NCBI GenBank assembly: GCA_016934855.1
Contig: JAFGSA010000049.1
Location: 1-35,855, forward strand
Direction: 5' to 3'
DNA length: 35,855 nucleotides
From: Elusimicrobiota bacterium
GTDB taxonomy: Bacteria; CG03; SLGR01; JAFGSA01
The position numbers and the translations under genes were made by a program. The notes below the pieces were generated by a model that saw only the letters and a program-made list of their open reading frames with translations, made no database searches and was not told where the DNA came from. Of the stretch, positions 16,780 to 25,081 are shown piece after piece (the stretch's first letter is position 1; every line of letters begins with the position of its first letter).

Positions 16780-16844
16780 CGGGCTACCGAAGAAGATGCA
16801 CTGAAAGGTGTATAAGTGTGTTTTTTTCTGTAGCCCGATTTTTT
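16780..16844 (+). terminator. Riboswitch expression platform, terminator-like stem, copy 1
   Basis: cgggctac (16780-16787) pairs perfectly with gtagcccg (16830-16837), followed by attttttt-like T tract (16838-16844). The T run leads directly into the ATG at 16845. The 5' arm region, gccgggctaccgaag, nearly repeats the aptamer 3' strand gccgggttgccgaag, which suggests competing folds. Confidence 0.75.
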
Positions 16845-19800
16845 ATGAAGACGATAAGAAAAAAATCAGAGAGAATATCGAGTTTAAGAGCCGCAGGGAT
16901 TCTTTTCCTGTTTTTTGCCATACTGCCGCCGCAAATCTGCGTAGCGGAGGACGGGCTGATCGGCTACTGGAACTTCGACGAAGGCTCGGGAAATACCGCT
17001 ATAGACAGCTCGGGCAGCGGGAACGACGGGATCATAAACGGGGCGGTTTATGTTGACGGTGTATACGGAAAAGCATTGAGTTTCGACGGTATCGATGACT
17101 ATGTGAATATAGGAACCATGGGTTCGCTGGGCTCATATGTGAATTCCGGAGTGACCGTCGAGGCCTGGGTAAATACCACATCTGACAGGGAGAATCTCAA
17201 TATTCTCGGTGTTGCCGAGATTGGTACTTATAATACAAACGCATTCTTTGTCAGGCTTAATCATTACAAACCATATATTGCAGGGAACGTTATTATATGG
17301 TCACAGGCCGGCGATCCGGCTCTCCAGGATAAACTGGGAGGATATACGGATGACCTGGATGTTAACGACGGCAACTGGCATCATGTGGTATGCTACATGA
17401 AAAGGACTGATAAGACAGTAAAAATATATGTCGACGGACAACTGAGGGATAACACTCTTTATAAGGATAGCAGTAATTTTAATATCAATGATTTCACTCA
17501 TTTTGTGATGATAGGCGCGGTACACCGTTTATATGAAGAGGAAGATATTGCAAAAGACTGTTTCTCCGGCCAGATTGACGAACTGAAAATATATAATTAT
17601 GAACTCTCTGAAGAAGAAATAATCCAAGCCGCCCAGTTTCCCGTAGAATCCGGGTTCCAGGGTTTCGCTTACGAGAGGCTTCCAGATAACAGCATAGGGG
17701 AAACGCTTCCCGGCGTGGAAATAACCTTTACGAGCGAAGACGGGAGCTTCACCAGGTCGCTTCTTACGGACGAGACGGGCAAATATAAGATCCGCCTTGA
17801 TGCTGCAAGATATACAGTCACGGCCGAATGCGAAGGTTACGAGCCTTACTCTACGGAGCCCGGCTTCTTCGTATGCACCGGCGACGGCTACCAGACAGGC
17901 AATATATTTCTCCATATGACAGAGACTCCCGGCGAGACTAACATGCTTCTTGCCCAATGGGATTTCGACGAAGGAGCGGGGAACACGGCAATAGATAGTT
18001 CCGGAAACGGAAACGACGGGACAATAATAGGAGGGGCCACATACGTGGAGGGCGTATCAGGAAGCGCGCTCAGTTTTAACGGCATCGACGCATACATGGA
18101 TGTAGGGACGCTGCCTGGTTTCGGAAGCTCGTTCAATTCAAACACACTGGAGATGTGGCTCAGATGGTCCTCCTCTGACGAATGGCAGTCCGTTTTCGGG
18201 ACACAGAATCCCGATCTCCGCATGGGGTATTTCCTTTATATAAACAAGCGCGGCGACACGATGGAAACCAGCCCCGGAGATATAACTTTTTTTATAAGAG
18301 AAAACACGGACGTATGCAGCAAGATAAGCGGCGGAACTGCAGGCAAAACCTTTAATGACGGGATGTGGCATCATATCGCCGTAAGGGTAGCCGACGCCTC
18401 GCAGAATGAAGTGGAACTGTATGTCGACGGTGTCATGCAGGACCTGATATTCAAGAAAACCGAGTCTCCTTCGATATTCACTGATTTTACCGTTCCCGTC
18501 ATGATCGGGTCGCGTTACAGCGACGAATACGGGCCTGAATATTCATATGAAGGAGAAATAGATAAAGTCCGGGTTTATAATTACGCTCTTTCCCCGGAAG
18601 AGATAGCCATTCACGCCGTAGACATCAACGATGATGTGGATGATCCTCCTATTGTCTCTCTTTCGGTAAAACCTGCAAGCGCTGTGCAGGGAGATACAGT
18701 GAAAGTGACTGTGACCGGCGCGGATGACAATGACCTCGCGGCTATATGGTGGTGGGGTATCGAGACGGGATATAGTGAACTGGATAAAGCGCACTGGTAT
18801 GCGTGCTCTGGGATAACTGCGTCAAATACCTGGACGATAGACACCGCGGCAATAGCGCCGGGAACCTACCTGCTCGGGGCCAATTCCAGGGATTCCGCCT
18901 ATCCGGTACCTGACGAACCTCACCAGGCTTCGGAAGGAGAGGGTATCAAGTACGCTCAGTTCACGGTCATGAGCAGGGAAGCGGACCTGGAGGCAAAGGA
19001 TATAACCGCGCTCCCGGATACGCTGGACGCCGGGACCGACAGGGACGTTGACATGACCGTCAGCTTCGTATCTTCCGGGAACAGCAGCGTCAGCAACAGC
19101 TTTTATAACACTGTAAAGATAAACGGGATACTGCTGGAAAAGACGCCCGTAACGTATAACCCGATACCTAAAGGCGCAGGCTGGAGGATAAACTTCGGTC
19201 AGCTCACAGCATCACATGACTTTACAAGCAGATTCTACAGGGCCTGTGTCCCGGGAGAGAATGAGATAAAGGTCACAATAGACTCGGATAACGATGTTAC
19301 CGAACTGGACGAAGACAATAACGTGCTGACGAAGAAGATAATCGTATCGGACAGCGAGGCTCCCTGCGTAAAGATAATTACTCCTTCCGAGAACGAAAAA
19401 GTAAAGGAACTCATCGATGTGGCAGCTGACGCGAGCGACAATATAGCCGTAAAAAAAGTCGAATTCTATCTCAACGGCTCAAAAAAGGATGTCGATTCCG
19501 CGTACCCGTATAAGTGGGAATGGGAAACTCACGGTGTGATAAACGGGGTATACACGCTGGCGGCTCTTGCCTATGATACTTTCGGGAACACGGCGCGGGC
19601 GGAAGTGACGGTGCAGGTAGCCAACGATGTTCCCAGGGCATTTATAAAGGTGCCGAAACACAGGATGCGTGTCAGGGGCAATGCCGTGACAATTATGGCT
19701 GATGCTACCGATAATACAACCGAAGTAAGGTTCCAGTACAGGCTTGCGTCAGAAGAAGGCGACTGGACCGATATTACAGGCACCGACAGGAAAAAACCCT

Positions 19801-20729
19801 ATTCCTGCTACTGGAATGTATCCAGGCTCAAGAACGACGAATACCGTATAAGGGCGGCAGCATACGATAAATACGGATGCATGGACCAGGATCCGGAAGA
19901 GATAACCCTGTTCGTAGATGACGTTAACTGGGATATACACGAGAACGGCAACCCGGATGCCGATTCGAATACCGAGCACAGGAAATGCGAAAAATTTTCT
20001 AAGGAAGAGGGGGCTACGATAAAAATAGCCGATGGCACGGGCGTAATAATACCTCCGGAAATAAACGTGACCGATCCGAAGATAGAAATAGCCGTGCTGA
20101 ACCCCGACCGTATGTGCGACAGGGAGCCGCCTTCGGAATCCTCCGTGAAACCCGTGGGTGTGTACCGCGAGTATAAATTCACCGACGGGACGAAACTTTT
20201 CAATAAGGATATAACTCTCGTACTTCCTTACCCTGATGAAGACGAAGACGGTATAGTGGACGGCACTGATATAAGCGCCTCCTGCCTGGTGCCTCACTGG
20301 TTTGACGAGAAGAGGGGCATATGGATACCTATCACCGGCTCACAGATGAACATATCCATCACGGAGAAGAAACCGGCCGGCAGCAACGTTAAAGTAAAAG
20401 TGAACCATTTCACTCTGTTCGCACTGCTGGCTTCGGTGCCGAACAAGGACCTCAAGGACGTCATAGTGTATCCCAACCCGTATAAACCCAATTCGGATCT
20501 TTATCATACGAATATTTCCTTTGACGGCCTAACCGAAAGCGCCGTGGTCAATATATATACCCTGGCGGGAAGGCACGTAGCCGAGATAACAGATCATATC
20601 GTGCCGGGGAAGATACAGTGGAACGTGACGAACAGCGACGGTACTGATGTCGCGTCGGACGTATATTTTTATGTCGTTACAGATAAGGATAAATCTCCCG
20701 CAAGAGGGAAGATTGCGGTAATAAGATGA
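16845..20729 (+). CDS. Large secreted LamG / Ig-like / CARDB surface protein with T9SS-like C-terminal domain
   Basis: A 1294-residue exported protein behind a c-di-GMP riboswitch. Order by eye: signal peptide (1-34, cleaved near CVA), LamG jelly-roll (37-260), a carboxypeptidase-regulatory or Cna-B-like domain (269-360), a second LamG (366-592), an Ig-like segment starting PPIVSLSVKP (599-710), a CARDB domain (711-835), two further Ig-like domains (839-1025), a less clear region, and a C-terminal domain (about 1199-1294) starting DVIVYPNPYKPNSD and ending GKIAVIR, like T9SS type A or FlgD-like sorting tails. The two LamG domains share DFDEG/NFDEG, GNTAIDSSG and ALSF, so they arose by duplication. 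The ATG abuts a T tract without a ribosome site. A GTG at 16818, preceded by AAAGGTG, would add nine residues encoded by the terminator arm. An adhesin or surface-matrix role is inferred. Confidence 0.85.
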   Translation: MKTIRKKSERISSLRAAGILFLFFAILPPQICVAEDGLIGYWNFDEGSGNTAIDSSGSGNDGIINGAVYVDGVYGKALSFDGIDDYVNIGTMGSLGSYVNSGVTVEAWVNTTSDRENLNILGVAEIGTYNTNAFFVRLNHYKPYIAGNVIIWSQAGDPALQDKLGGYTDDLDVNDGNWHHVVCYMKRTDKTVKIYVDGQLRDNTLYKDSSNFNINDFTHFVMIGAVHRLYEEEDIAKDCFSGQIDELKIYNYELSEEEIIQAAQFPVESGFQGFAYERLPDNSIGETLPGVEITFTSEDGSFTRSLLTDETGKYKIRLDAARYTVTAECEGYEPYSTEPGFFVCTGDGYQTGNIFLHMTETPGETNMLLAQWDFDEGAGNTAIDSSGNGNDGTIIGGATYVEGVSGSALSFNGIDAYMDVGTLPGFGSSFNSNTLEMWLRWSSSDEWQSVFGTQNPDLRMGYFLYINKRGDTMETSPGDITFFIRENTDVCSKISGGTAGKTFNDGMWHHIAVRVADASQNEVELYVDGVMQDLIFKKTESPSIFTDFTVPVMIGSRYSDEYGPEYSYEGEIDKVRVYNYALSPEEIAIHAVDINDDVDDPPIVSLSVKPASAVQGDTVKVTVTGADDNDLAAIWWWGIETGYSELDKAHWYACSGITASNTWTIDTAAIAPGTYLLGANSRDSAYPVPDEPHQASEGEGIKYAQFTVMSREADLEAKDITALPDTLDAGTDRDVDMTVSFVSSGNSSVSNSFYNTVKINGILLEKTPVTYNPIPKGAGWRINFGQLTASHDFTSRFYRACVPGENEIKVTIDSDNDVTELDEDNNVLTKKIIVSDSEAPCVKIITPSENEKVKELIDVAADASDNIAVKKVEFYLNGSKKDVDSAYPYKWEWETHGVINGVYTLAALAYDTFGNTARAEVTVQVANDVPRAFIKVPKHRMRVRGNAVTIMADATDNTTEVRFQYRLASEEGDWTDITGTDRKKPYSCYWNVSRLKNDEYRIRAAAYDKYGCMDQDPEEITLFVDDVNWDIHENGNPDADSNTEHRKCEKFSKEEGATIKIADGTGVIIPPEINVTDPKIEIAVLNPDRMCDREPPSESSVKPVGVYREYKFTDGTKLFNKDITLVLPYPDEDEDGIVDGTDISASCLVPHWFDEKRGIWIPITGSQMNISITEKKPAGSNVKVKVNHFTLFALLASVPNKDLKDVIVYPNPYKPNSDLYHTNISFDGLTESAVVNIYTLAGRHVAEITDHIVPGKIQWNVTNSDGTDVASDVYFYVVTDKDKSPARGKIAVIR

Positions 20730-21688
20730 AGGCGATACTCAGACTGATAAGAAAAGGGTTTACATTCGCAGTCCTGCCGGCGTACGTCTTATGCCTTCTG
20801 CTTTCGGCGTTCAGCTTTACTCGGGCAGCCGGCGAGACCGGCGCCGAGTTCCTGCTTATAGGCCCGAATGCGAAGCCGGCATCGATGGGAGGCATTGCCT
20901 CCGCGGTGACCGGCGATATAGATTCAGTGCTTTATAATCCCGCGGGACTTGCCGGGATAACAGGCAGGCAGTTTTCGGCTACATACTCCCAGTGGATAGA
21001 CGACGTCAGATACGAGTACGCGGCTTACGGTCAGTCGACTGAACTGGGAGTATTCGGGATAAGCGCAATGTATCTGCATATGGGAGACATGGAGGGCCGT
21101 TCGATAACCGGAGCCAGGACCGGGTCATTCTCTGCGTATGATCTGTGCGTAAACCTTTCTTATGCCAGGAATATAGACGAAACAGTAGCGGCCGGCGGCA
21201 GCATCAAGTTCATCAGCCAGGGGATTGAAGAAGAGTCGGCCAGGGGCGCCGCCCTGGATGCGGGAGCGCAGTATAAACCCGAAGGCTCCAGGTTTGTTTT
21301 CGGCGGCTCTCTGCTGAACATAGGCCCGGCGATGAAATTCGTAAAAGATGCCTACTCTCTTCCCGCAGTGCTGAACCTGGGCGCCGGCTACAGGAAAGAC
21401 AGGCTGGTACTGGGCATGGATATCAGGTATTTCCTGGCAGACGCATATTCGGCTCTCAGTATAGGGAGCGAATATGCGATAAGAGAGTATTTTATCATGA
21501 GAGCAGGATATATGTACGATCCCGAATGCTCCGACCCCGAGAACCCGAAAACAGAAACCTGGGACGCGCTAAGGGGTATTACAGCCGGGCTGGGATTTAA
21601 TTTTATGAATTACAGCCTCGATTACGGATTTGTCCCGTTTACAAACCTGGGTATAACTCATAGAATATCATTTAAGGGGAAATTCTGA
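20726..21688 (+). CDS. PorV/PorQ-family outer-membrane protein
   Basis: A 320-residue barrel protein with an N-terminal signal (about 1-35, ending TRAAG). The mature start, GAEFLLIGPNAKPASMGG, followed by DIDSVLYNPAGLAG, is the signature of the PorV/PorQ (UPF0164-like) family. PorV is the shuttle that carries type IX secretion cargo to the cell surface. The start overlaps the stop of the LamG gene by 4 bases (ATGA), and that gene ends in a T9SS-like tail, so cargo and shuttle are made together. No other Por genes are in the window, so the secretion claim rests on family and context. Confidence 0.85.
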   Translation: MKAILRLIRKGFTFAVLPAYVLCLLLSAFSFTRAAGETGAEFLLIGPNAKPASMGGIASAVTGDIDSVLYNPAGLAGITGRQFSATYSQWIDDVRYEYAAYGQSTELGVFGISAMYLHMGDMEGRSITGARTGSFSAYDLCVNLSYARNIDETVAAGGSIKFISQGIEEESARGAALDAGAQYKPEGSRFVFGGSLLNIGPAMKFVKDAYSLPAVLNLGAGYRKDRLVLGMDIRYFLADAYSALSIGSEYAIREYFIMRAGYMYDPECSDPENPKTETWDALRGITAGLGFNFMNYSLDYGFVPFTNLGITHRISFKGKF

Positions 21689-22308
21689 TGAAGAGGATAA
21701 TACCTGTATTATTGATACTGGCCGTATTGCTGTACGGTATTCCGTCAGCGGAAATCACTCCGATCAAGGGCAGTTTTTCCGTGAGTTTGCAGAAGAGCGA
21801 GCCGAAAAAAACAAGTCTTCTTTCAGGCCTGATGAGTTTTATGGTTGCCAAGCAGGCCGTGCCGTACGAGCATTTCGAAGTATCGATCAACTATACGGAT
21901 TATTATTTCGTTACTGACGAGGGTCTGCCCGGATATTATATAGGTCTGCCGATGACCTGCGAGGTTGTGATAAAGAACGGAGGAGACAGGGACATGGACG
22001 GTCTTGTCATCACCATGGTGCACGAGTACTACAGGTCGGGCATCTGCGAGAGGACCTGGTGTCCGCCCTATCCCGTAGAATACGAGAAGGGATCCCAGCT
22101 GCCCGGAGACAGCGCCATGGCCTGGCCCGGCATAAGCATAAAAAAGGGAGAAACCGTAATCCTCCCGTTCGAATACACGCCTCCTTACGAGACATGTTCG
22201 GGACTTGACCAGACGCATGTGATCATAGAGAATTCAGAGGATAATACTGTAATACAGTTATACAATAACTCCGAGGCGGGAGTATACTGCCCGCCGCCTC
22301 CGGACTGA
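21688..22308 (+). CDS. Secreted protein of unknown function, CARDB-like middle
   Basis: A 206-residue protein with a clear signal peptide (about 1-20, ending IPSA). I do not recognise a named family. The middle (about 88-180) reads like an Ig-like or CARDB fold: GLPMTCEVVIKNGGDRDMDG, later ISIKKGETVILPFEYTP. Four or five cysteines near the C-terminal half (CERTWC, ETC, YC) could form disulfides, and it ends with PPPPD. Its ATG overlaps the PorV-like stop by one base (TGATG), so it belongs to the same operon and may be an accessory of the surface protein. Confidence 0.75.
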   Translation: MKRIIPVLLILAVLLYGIPSAEITPIKGSFSVSLQKSEPKKTSLLSGLMSFMVAKQAVPYEHFEVSINYTDYYFVTDEGLPGYYIGLPMTCEVVIKNGGDRDMDGLVITMVHEYYRSGICERTWCPPYPVEYEKGSQLPGDSAMAWPGISIKKGETVILPFEYTPPYETCSGLDQTHVIIENSEDNTVIQLYNNSEAGVYCPPPPD

Positions 22309-22353
22309 TCTGGAATCTCGGATCGGCCGCAAACGGAAGCTGTTTTTAGATTT

Positions 22354-22458
22354 CTTCCGATAAAGGCAAACCCGTCGAAAGGCGGGGACGCAAAGCCACG
22401 GGGCTAAACCCGGGAGCATTAAATGCGCCCGGGCAGGTTGGCCGGGTTGCCGAAAAGA
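22354..22458 (+). promoter_or_regulatory. Cyclic-di-GMP-I (GEMM-I) riboswitch aptamer, copy 2
   Basis: The same aptamer as at 16651, identical over the first 59 bases, with a different variable hairpin (gggagcattaaatgcgccc). Ligand-contacting positions are G22366 (G20) and C22450 (C92), again predicting c-di-GMP. It starts only 45 bases after the preceding gene and I see no strong promoter in that gap, so it may act inside the operon. Confidence 0.95.
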
Positions 22459-22484
22459 TATTCGACAGCTCAAGGCCCAGTCAG

Positions 22485-22547
22485 CCGGGCTACCGAAGAA
22501 GATGCACTCTGTGCATAAGTGCATATTTTTCTGTAGCCCGGTTTTTT
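22485..22547 (+). terminator. Riboswitch expression platform, terminator-like stem, copy 2
   Basis: ccgggctac (22485-22493) pairs perfectly with gtagcccgg (22533-22541), followed by six T and then the ATG at 22548. The loop holds an inner hairpin (atgcact with agtgcat). The 26-base block from agccgggctacc to atgcact is shared with copy 1. The start codon sits at the end of the T tract, without a ribosome site. Confidence 0.8.
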
Positions 22548-23750
22548 ATGTATAAGAGAACAATAAAAATCCTGTTGTTAGTCTTGCTTCTGCCGCCCGC
22601 GGCGGCTGTCATGAAATGCGGGGCCCGGGAAGGGCAGGTAACGAAAGGGACAGCCCTCTCGGTATTGAAATTCGATGACCTGAAAAAGGGAGATGAATAC
22701 GCGTGGCTGGAAAACCTTATACCGGACATTATCGTATCGAACCTTGCTTCGTCCGGAGAATATAACGTTATTCTCAGGGAGAAACTCGATAGCGTATTGA
22801 GGGAAAGGGAAATGGGGTGCATGGGTATAATCGACGAGAATACCGCGGCGGAGCTCTGCGGCATCGCGGGGGTGAAGATTCTCGTGATGGGCAGCTATGT
22901 TGTCAATGAGCCTGTAATAAACATGAATATGAAGATAATTGACGTGAGTACGGCGAAAATACTGGATTCCTGCAACGTTACGGGGGATATAAACGGCTTT
23001 TTCGAGTTCGAGAAGAATATGCTTGCCGGGATTTTCCATATGCTTTCGATCAATAAACCCGTCAGTGACGGGAATTTCTTCTTCAAGGTGAATAACGCAG
23101 ACGATAAGGCATGCTTTGCACCGGCAGGCGGCGCGCCTGAAACATCCTTCAGGGATTATTTCGACCGCACATTCAATAACTATTTCACGGAATACCTGAA
23201 TAAACTGAAGATGACCGGCAACGAGGATGATAGGAAGCAGATAATGATGGATATAGTAGATATCATTATAGAACAGATAAAACAAAGCGGAGTGGAGACT
23301 CATGTAGGAGGCGATGTAGACATAGAAGTAAGGAATAATTATGCACCCGTGACGGTAAAAGTCCCGCTCAAATGCTGGATAAGCAATAACATGAAGGGGC
23401 TCCTGACTAATTACTCTAGAGAACTGGGCGGATACTGCGCCAGGGAAAACGAAAGGGGTATGTATTTCAAGCTTACTTCCGACGATGAGATAAACGAGTA
23501 TTTCCGAAGGATGATATCCTCCTGCAGATACAGGATCTCCATAATATTCACCGATTCCTGCCGGGAAATTATAATGGACAAAGAGGCTGAAATAGAACTG
23601 TCTGAATTTTTCATGGAAAAGGATGACAGCATGTTTATAAACGACCTGCCCATGAACAAGATAAAAAAATGCTCTGTACCCGGCAACCGGGCGGATGATA
23701 TAGACCTTATCCAGTTGAAAAACCCTGACAGCCTCATGGCAAGGCAATAA
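22548..23750 (+). CDS. Exported protein with CsgG/FlgO-like N-terminal domain
   Basis: A 400-residue protein with a signal peptide (about 1-20, ending PAAAV); the cysteine after it (MKC) does not form a good lipobox. Residues about 35-165 resemble the CsgG/FlgO/LpoB fold: LSVLKFDDL, VSNLASSGEYNVILREKLD, then CGIAGVKILVMGSYV and MKIIDVSTAKIL. CsgG-type proteins form or assist outer-membrane secretion pores, but this match is by eye. The C-terminal half (about 170-400) is unfamiliar and partly helical. It has its own c-di-GMP riboswitch and follows the LamG/PorV genes, so it probably works with them. Start choice: the only in-frame ATG before the signal peptide. Confidence 0.7.
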   Translation: MYKRTIKILLLVLLLPPAAAVMKCGAREGQVTKGTALSVLKFDDLKKGDEYAWLENLIPDIIVSNLASSGEYNVILREKLDSVLREREMGCMGIIDENTAAELCGIAGVKILVMGSYVVNEPVINMNMKIIDVSTAKILDSCNVTGDINGFFEFEKNMLAGIFHMLSINKPVSDGNFFFKVNNADDKACFAPAGGAPETSFRDYFDRTFNNYFTEYLNKLKMTGNEDDRKQIMMDIVDIIIEQIKQSGVETHVGGDVDIEVRNNYAPVTVKVPLKCWISNNMKGLLTNYSRELGGYCARENERGMYFKLTSDDEINEYFRRMISSCRYRISIIFTDSCREIIMDKEAEIELSEFFMEKDDSMFINDLPMNKIKKCSVPGNRADDIDLIQLKNPDSLMARQ

Positions 23751-23856
23751 TGCGTATAGTCTGCCGCTAAAGGGATGATAAATACAAAAAATCTTATAAT
23801 TCCCATATTTATTAGAATAATTTGATATAAAGTCCGTTTTGTGTTATTTATTTATT

Positions 23857-24477
23857 ATGACTGATAAGGAACAAGAAAAACAGGCGGGAAACAGGTCGAT
23901 GAACAGGAATAAGGTCATCAGCAACCTTAACGGACTGGTACTGAAGAACCATATTAGTTATATTTACGAAGAAAAAAAGGGACAGCTGACAGTCGCTTCG
24001 CTATTTATGGGCATAGGATTTAAGCGCAAGGAAAGATGCGTATACATAATTGATGACAACAGCATCAGAAGCCTTGAAAAGGCGATGAAAACCGCAGGAA
24101 CTGATGTGTCCGCCGAAACCAGGTCAGGTAATTTAATAATATGGGACAAGAACGATATATACCTCAAGGACGGAGAATTCAACGTAAAACACACTCTGGA
24201 CAGGTTCGGAGAATTATACGGAAAGACAGAAAAAGAGGGATACCGCGGGCTAAGGATAGCGTCGGAGATGACCTGGGCGCTTGGAGACGAAAAGAGCCTG
24301 GAAAAACTTATCGACTACGAGATACTCGTCAATTCTCATATTAACAAGTATAACATAATAGCAATGTGTCAGTATAATCTGGCAAGGTTTGACCATAATA
24401 CCATAAAAGACGTCATATTCACTCATCCATACGTCATATATAAAAACTCACAGATACTTTATAAATCGGTAAAATAG
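23857..24477 (+). CDS. Stand-alone MEDS-domain protein
   Basis: A 206-residue protein that is almost entirely a MEDS domain (the sensory domain first noted in methanogens and DcmR). Typical features: HISYIYEEKKGQL near the start, ERCVYIIDD, IYLKDGEFNVKHTLDRF, EGYRGLRIASEMTWALGDEK, then DYEILVNSH and ALCQY-like IAMCQYN, and FTHPYVIYKN at the end. In other bacteria it is usually attached to, or next to, histidine kinases or regulators and may bind a small molecule; no kinase is here. An in-frame TTG at 23839 would add six residues; ATG 23857 is preferred. A TATAAT at 23795-23800 is the only promoter-like element upstream. Confidence 0.82.
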   Translation: MTDKEQEKQAGNRSMNRNKVISNLNGLVLKNHISYIYEEKKGQLTVASLFMGIGFKRKERCVYIIDDNSIRSLEKAMKTAGTDVSAETRSGNLIIWDKNDIYLKDGEFNVKHTLDRFGELYGKTEKEGYRGLRIASEMTWALGDEKSLEKLIDYEILVNSHINKYNIIAMCQYNLARFDHNTIKDVIFTHPYVIYKNSQILYKSVK

Positions 24478-24497
24478 CCTAAACAGCCCGCGTTTTT

Positions 24498-24526
24498 TTG
24501 AATTTTCCAGCCATTATATGTAAAAT
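24498..24526 (+). promoter_or_regulatory. Sigma-70-type promoter before the small membrane protein gene
   Basis: TTGAAT at 24498-24503 and TAAAAT at 24521-24526, 17-base spacer, about 55 bases before the ATG at 24580. Confidence 0.6.
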
Positions 24527-24579
24527 CTTATAAATAAGCATAAATCAGGTTTTACAGAAATGAAGGCAGGTTTAATATC

Positions 24580-25011
24580 ATGTTACTACTCTTACTGAAA
24601 TATTTTGCGGGCATCGGTATATTTATAGTTCTCCTGTTTGCCCTCTATTCCCTTTTTCTCAGGTTCATGGAGCGGTTCGGCAAAAGGATTCAGAAGGGAT
24701 CCGAAAGAAAACTGAAAGTAGACTCGACCCCGCTTATTATTGCCGGGATCCTCTTTCTCGTGGTCGTTTTCGCAAAGGTAAACAAGATAGTCTTCATCTC
24801 CATGAGCATTATATTCGCGATCAAATCGATTTACGGGAAATTGACCTGGCCCAGGGGCATATCACTTTTTATAGGATCGTTCCTCCTCAGTCTTTCAATA
24901 GGCGGGTTCATTGCGGATGTCCTCACGCCGGGCGTATCTGTCCTGTACCTGGTGGTGAGCATGCCTTTCCTGGTGATAGGTTTCATTAACTCCAGGGAAA
25001 AAGACGCATAA
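24580..25011 (+). CDS. Small integral membrane protein, unknown function
   Basis: A 143-residue, very hydrophobic protein I do not recognise. Four or five membrane helices are seen: about residues 3-27, 50-66, 68-80 (short), 92-112 and 116-136. A basic stretch (FGKRIQKGSERKLK, about 33-46) lies between the first two and is probably cytoplasmic. A purine permease gene follows after 70 bases but has its own promoter, so a joint function is not implied. Confidence 0.7.
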   Translation: MLLLLLKYFAGIGIFIVLLFALYSLFLRFMERFGKRIQKGSERKLKVDSTPLIIAGILFLVVVFAKVNKIVFISMSIIFAIKSIYGKLTWPRGISLFIGSFLLSLSIGGFIADVLTPGVSVLYLVVSMPFLVIGFINSREKDA

Positions 25012-25017
25012 CGCCGG

Positions 25018-25046
25018 TTGCCACAGGGAACCAGATTTTGTAGAAT
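25018..25046 (+). promoter_or_regulatory. Sigma-70-type promoter for the purine permease
   Basis: TTGCCA at 25018-25023 and TAGAAT at 25041-25046 with a 17-base spacer, giving a short leader of about 30 bases. That leader is too short for a purine riboswitch. Confidence 0.65.
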
Positions 25047-25081
25047 GATGCATCAATTTACTATAAAAGTATCGGGTTAAG

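Noticed and set aside
16818..16844. GTG 16818 as the sure start of the LamG protein
   Set aside because: It has a fair AAAGGTG site, but it would put terminator-arm residues before the signal peptide and copy 2 has no matching start codon. Kept only as an alternative to ATG 16845.
22578..23747. 389-codon open frame on the opposite strand of the CsgG-like gene
   Set aside because: It has no ribosome site or recognisable protein signature, and it is explained by the codon pattern of the real gene on the + strand.
25012..25081. Purine riboswitch before the AzgA-type permease
   Set aside because: The promoter at 25018-25046 leaves only about 30 bases before the ATG, and no purine aptamer core is present.
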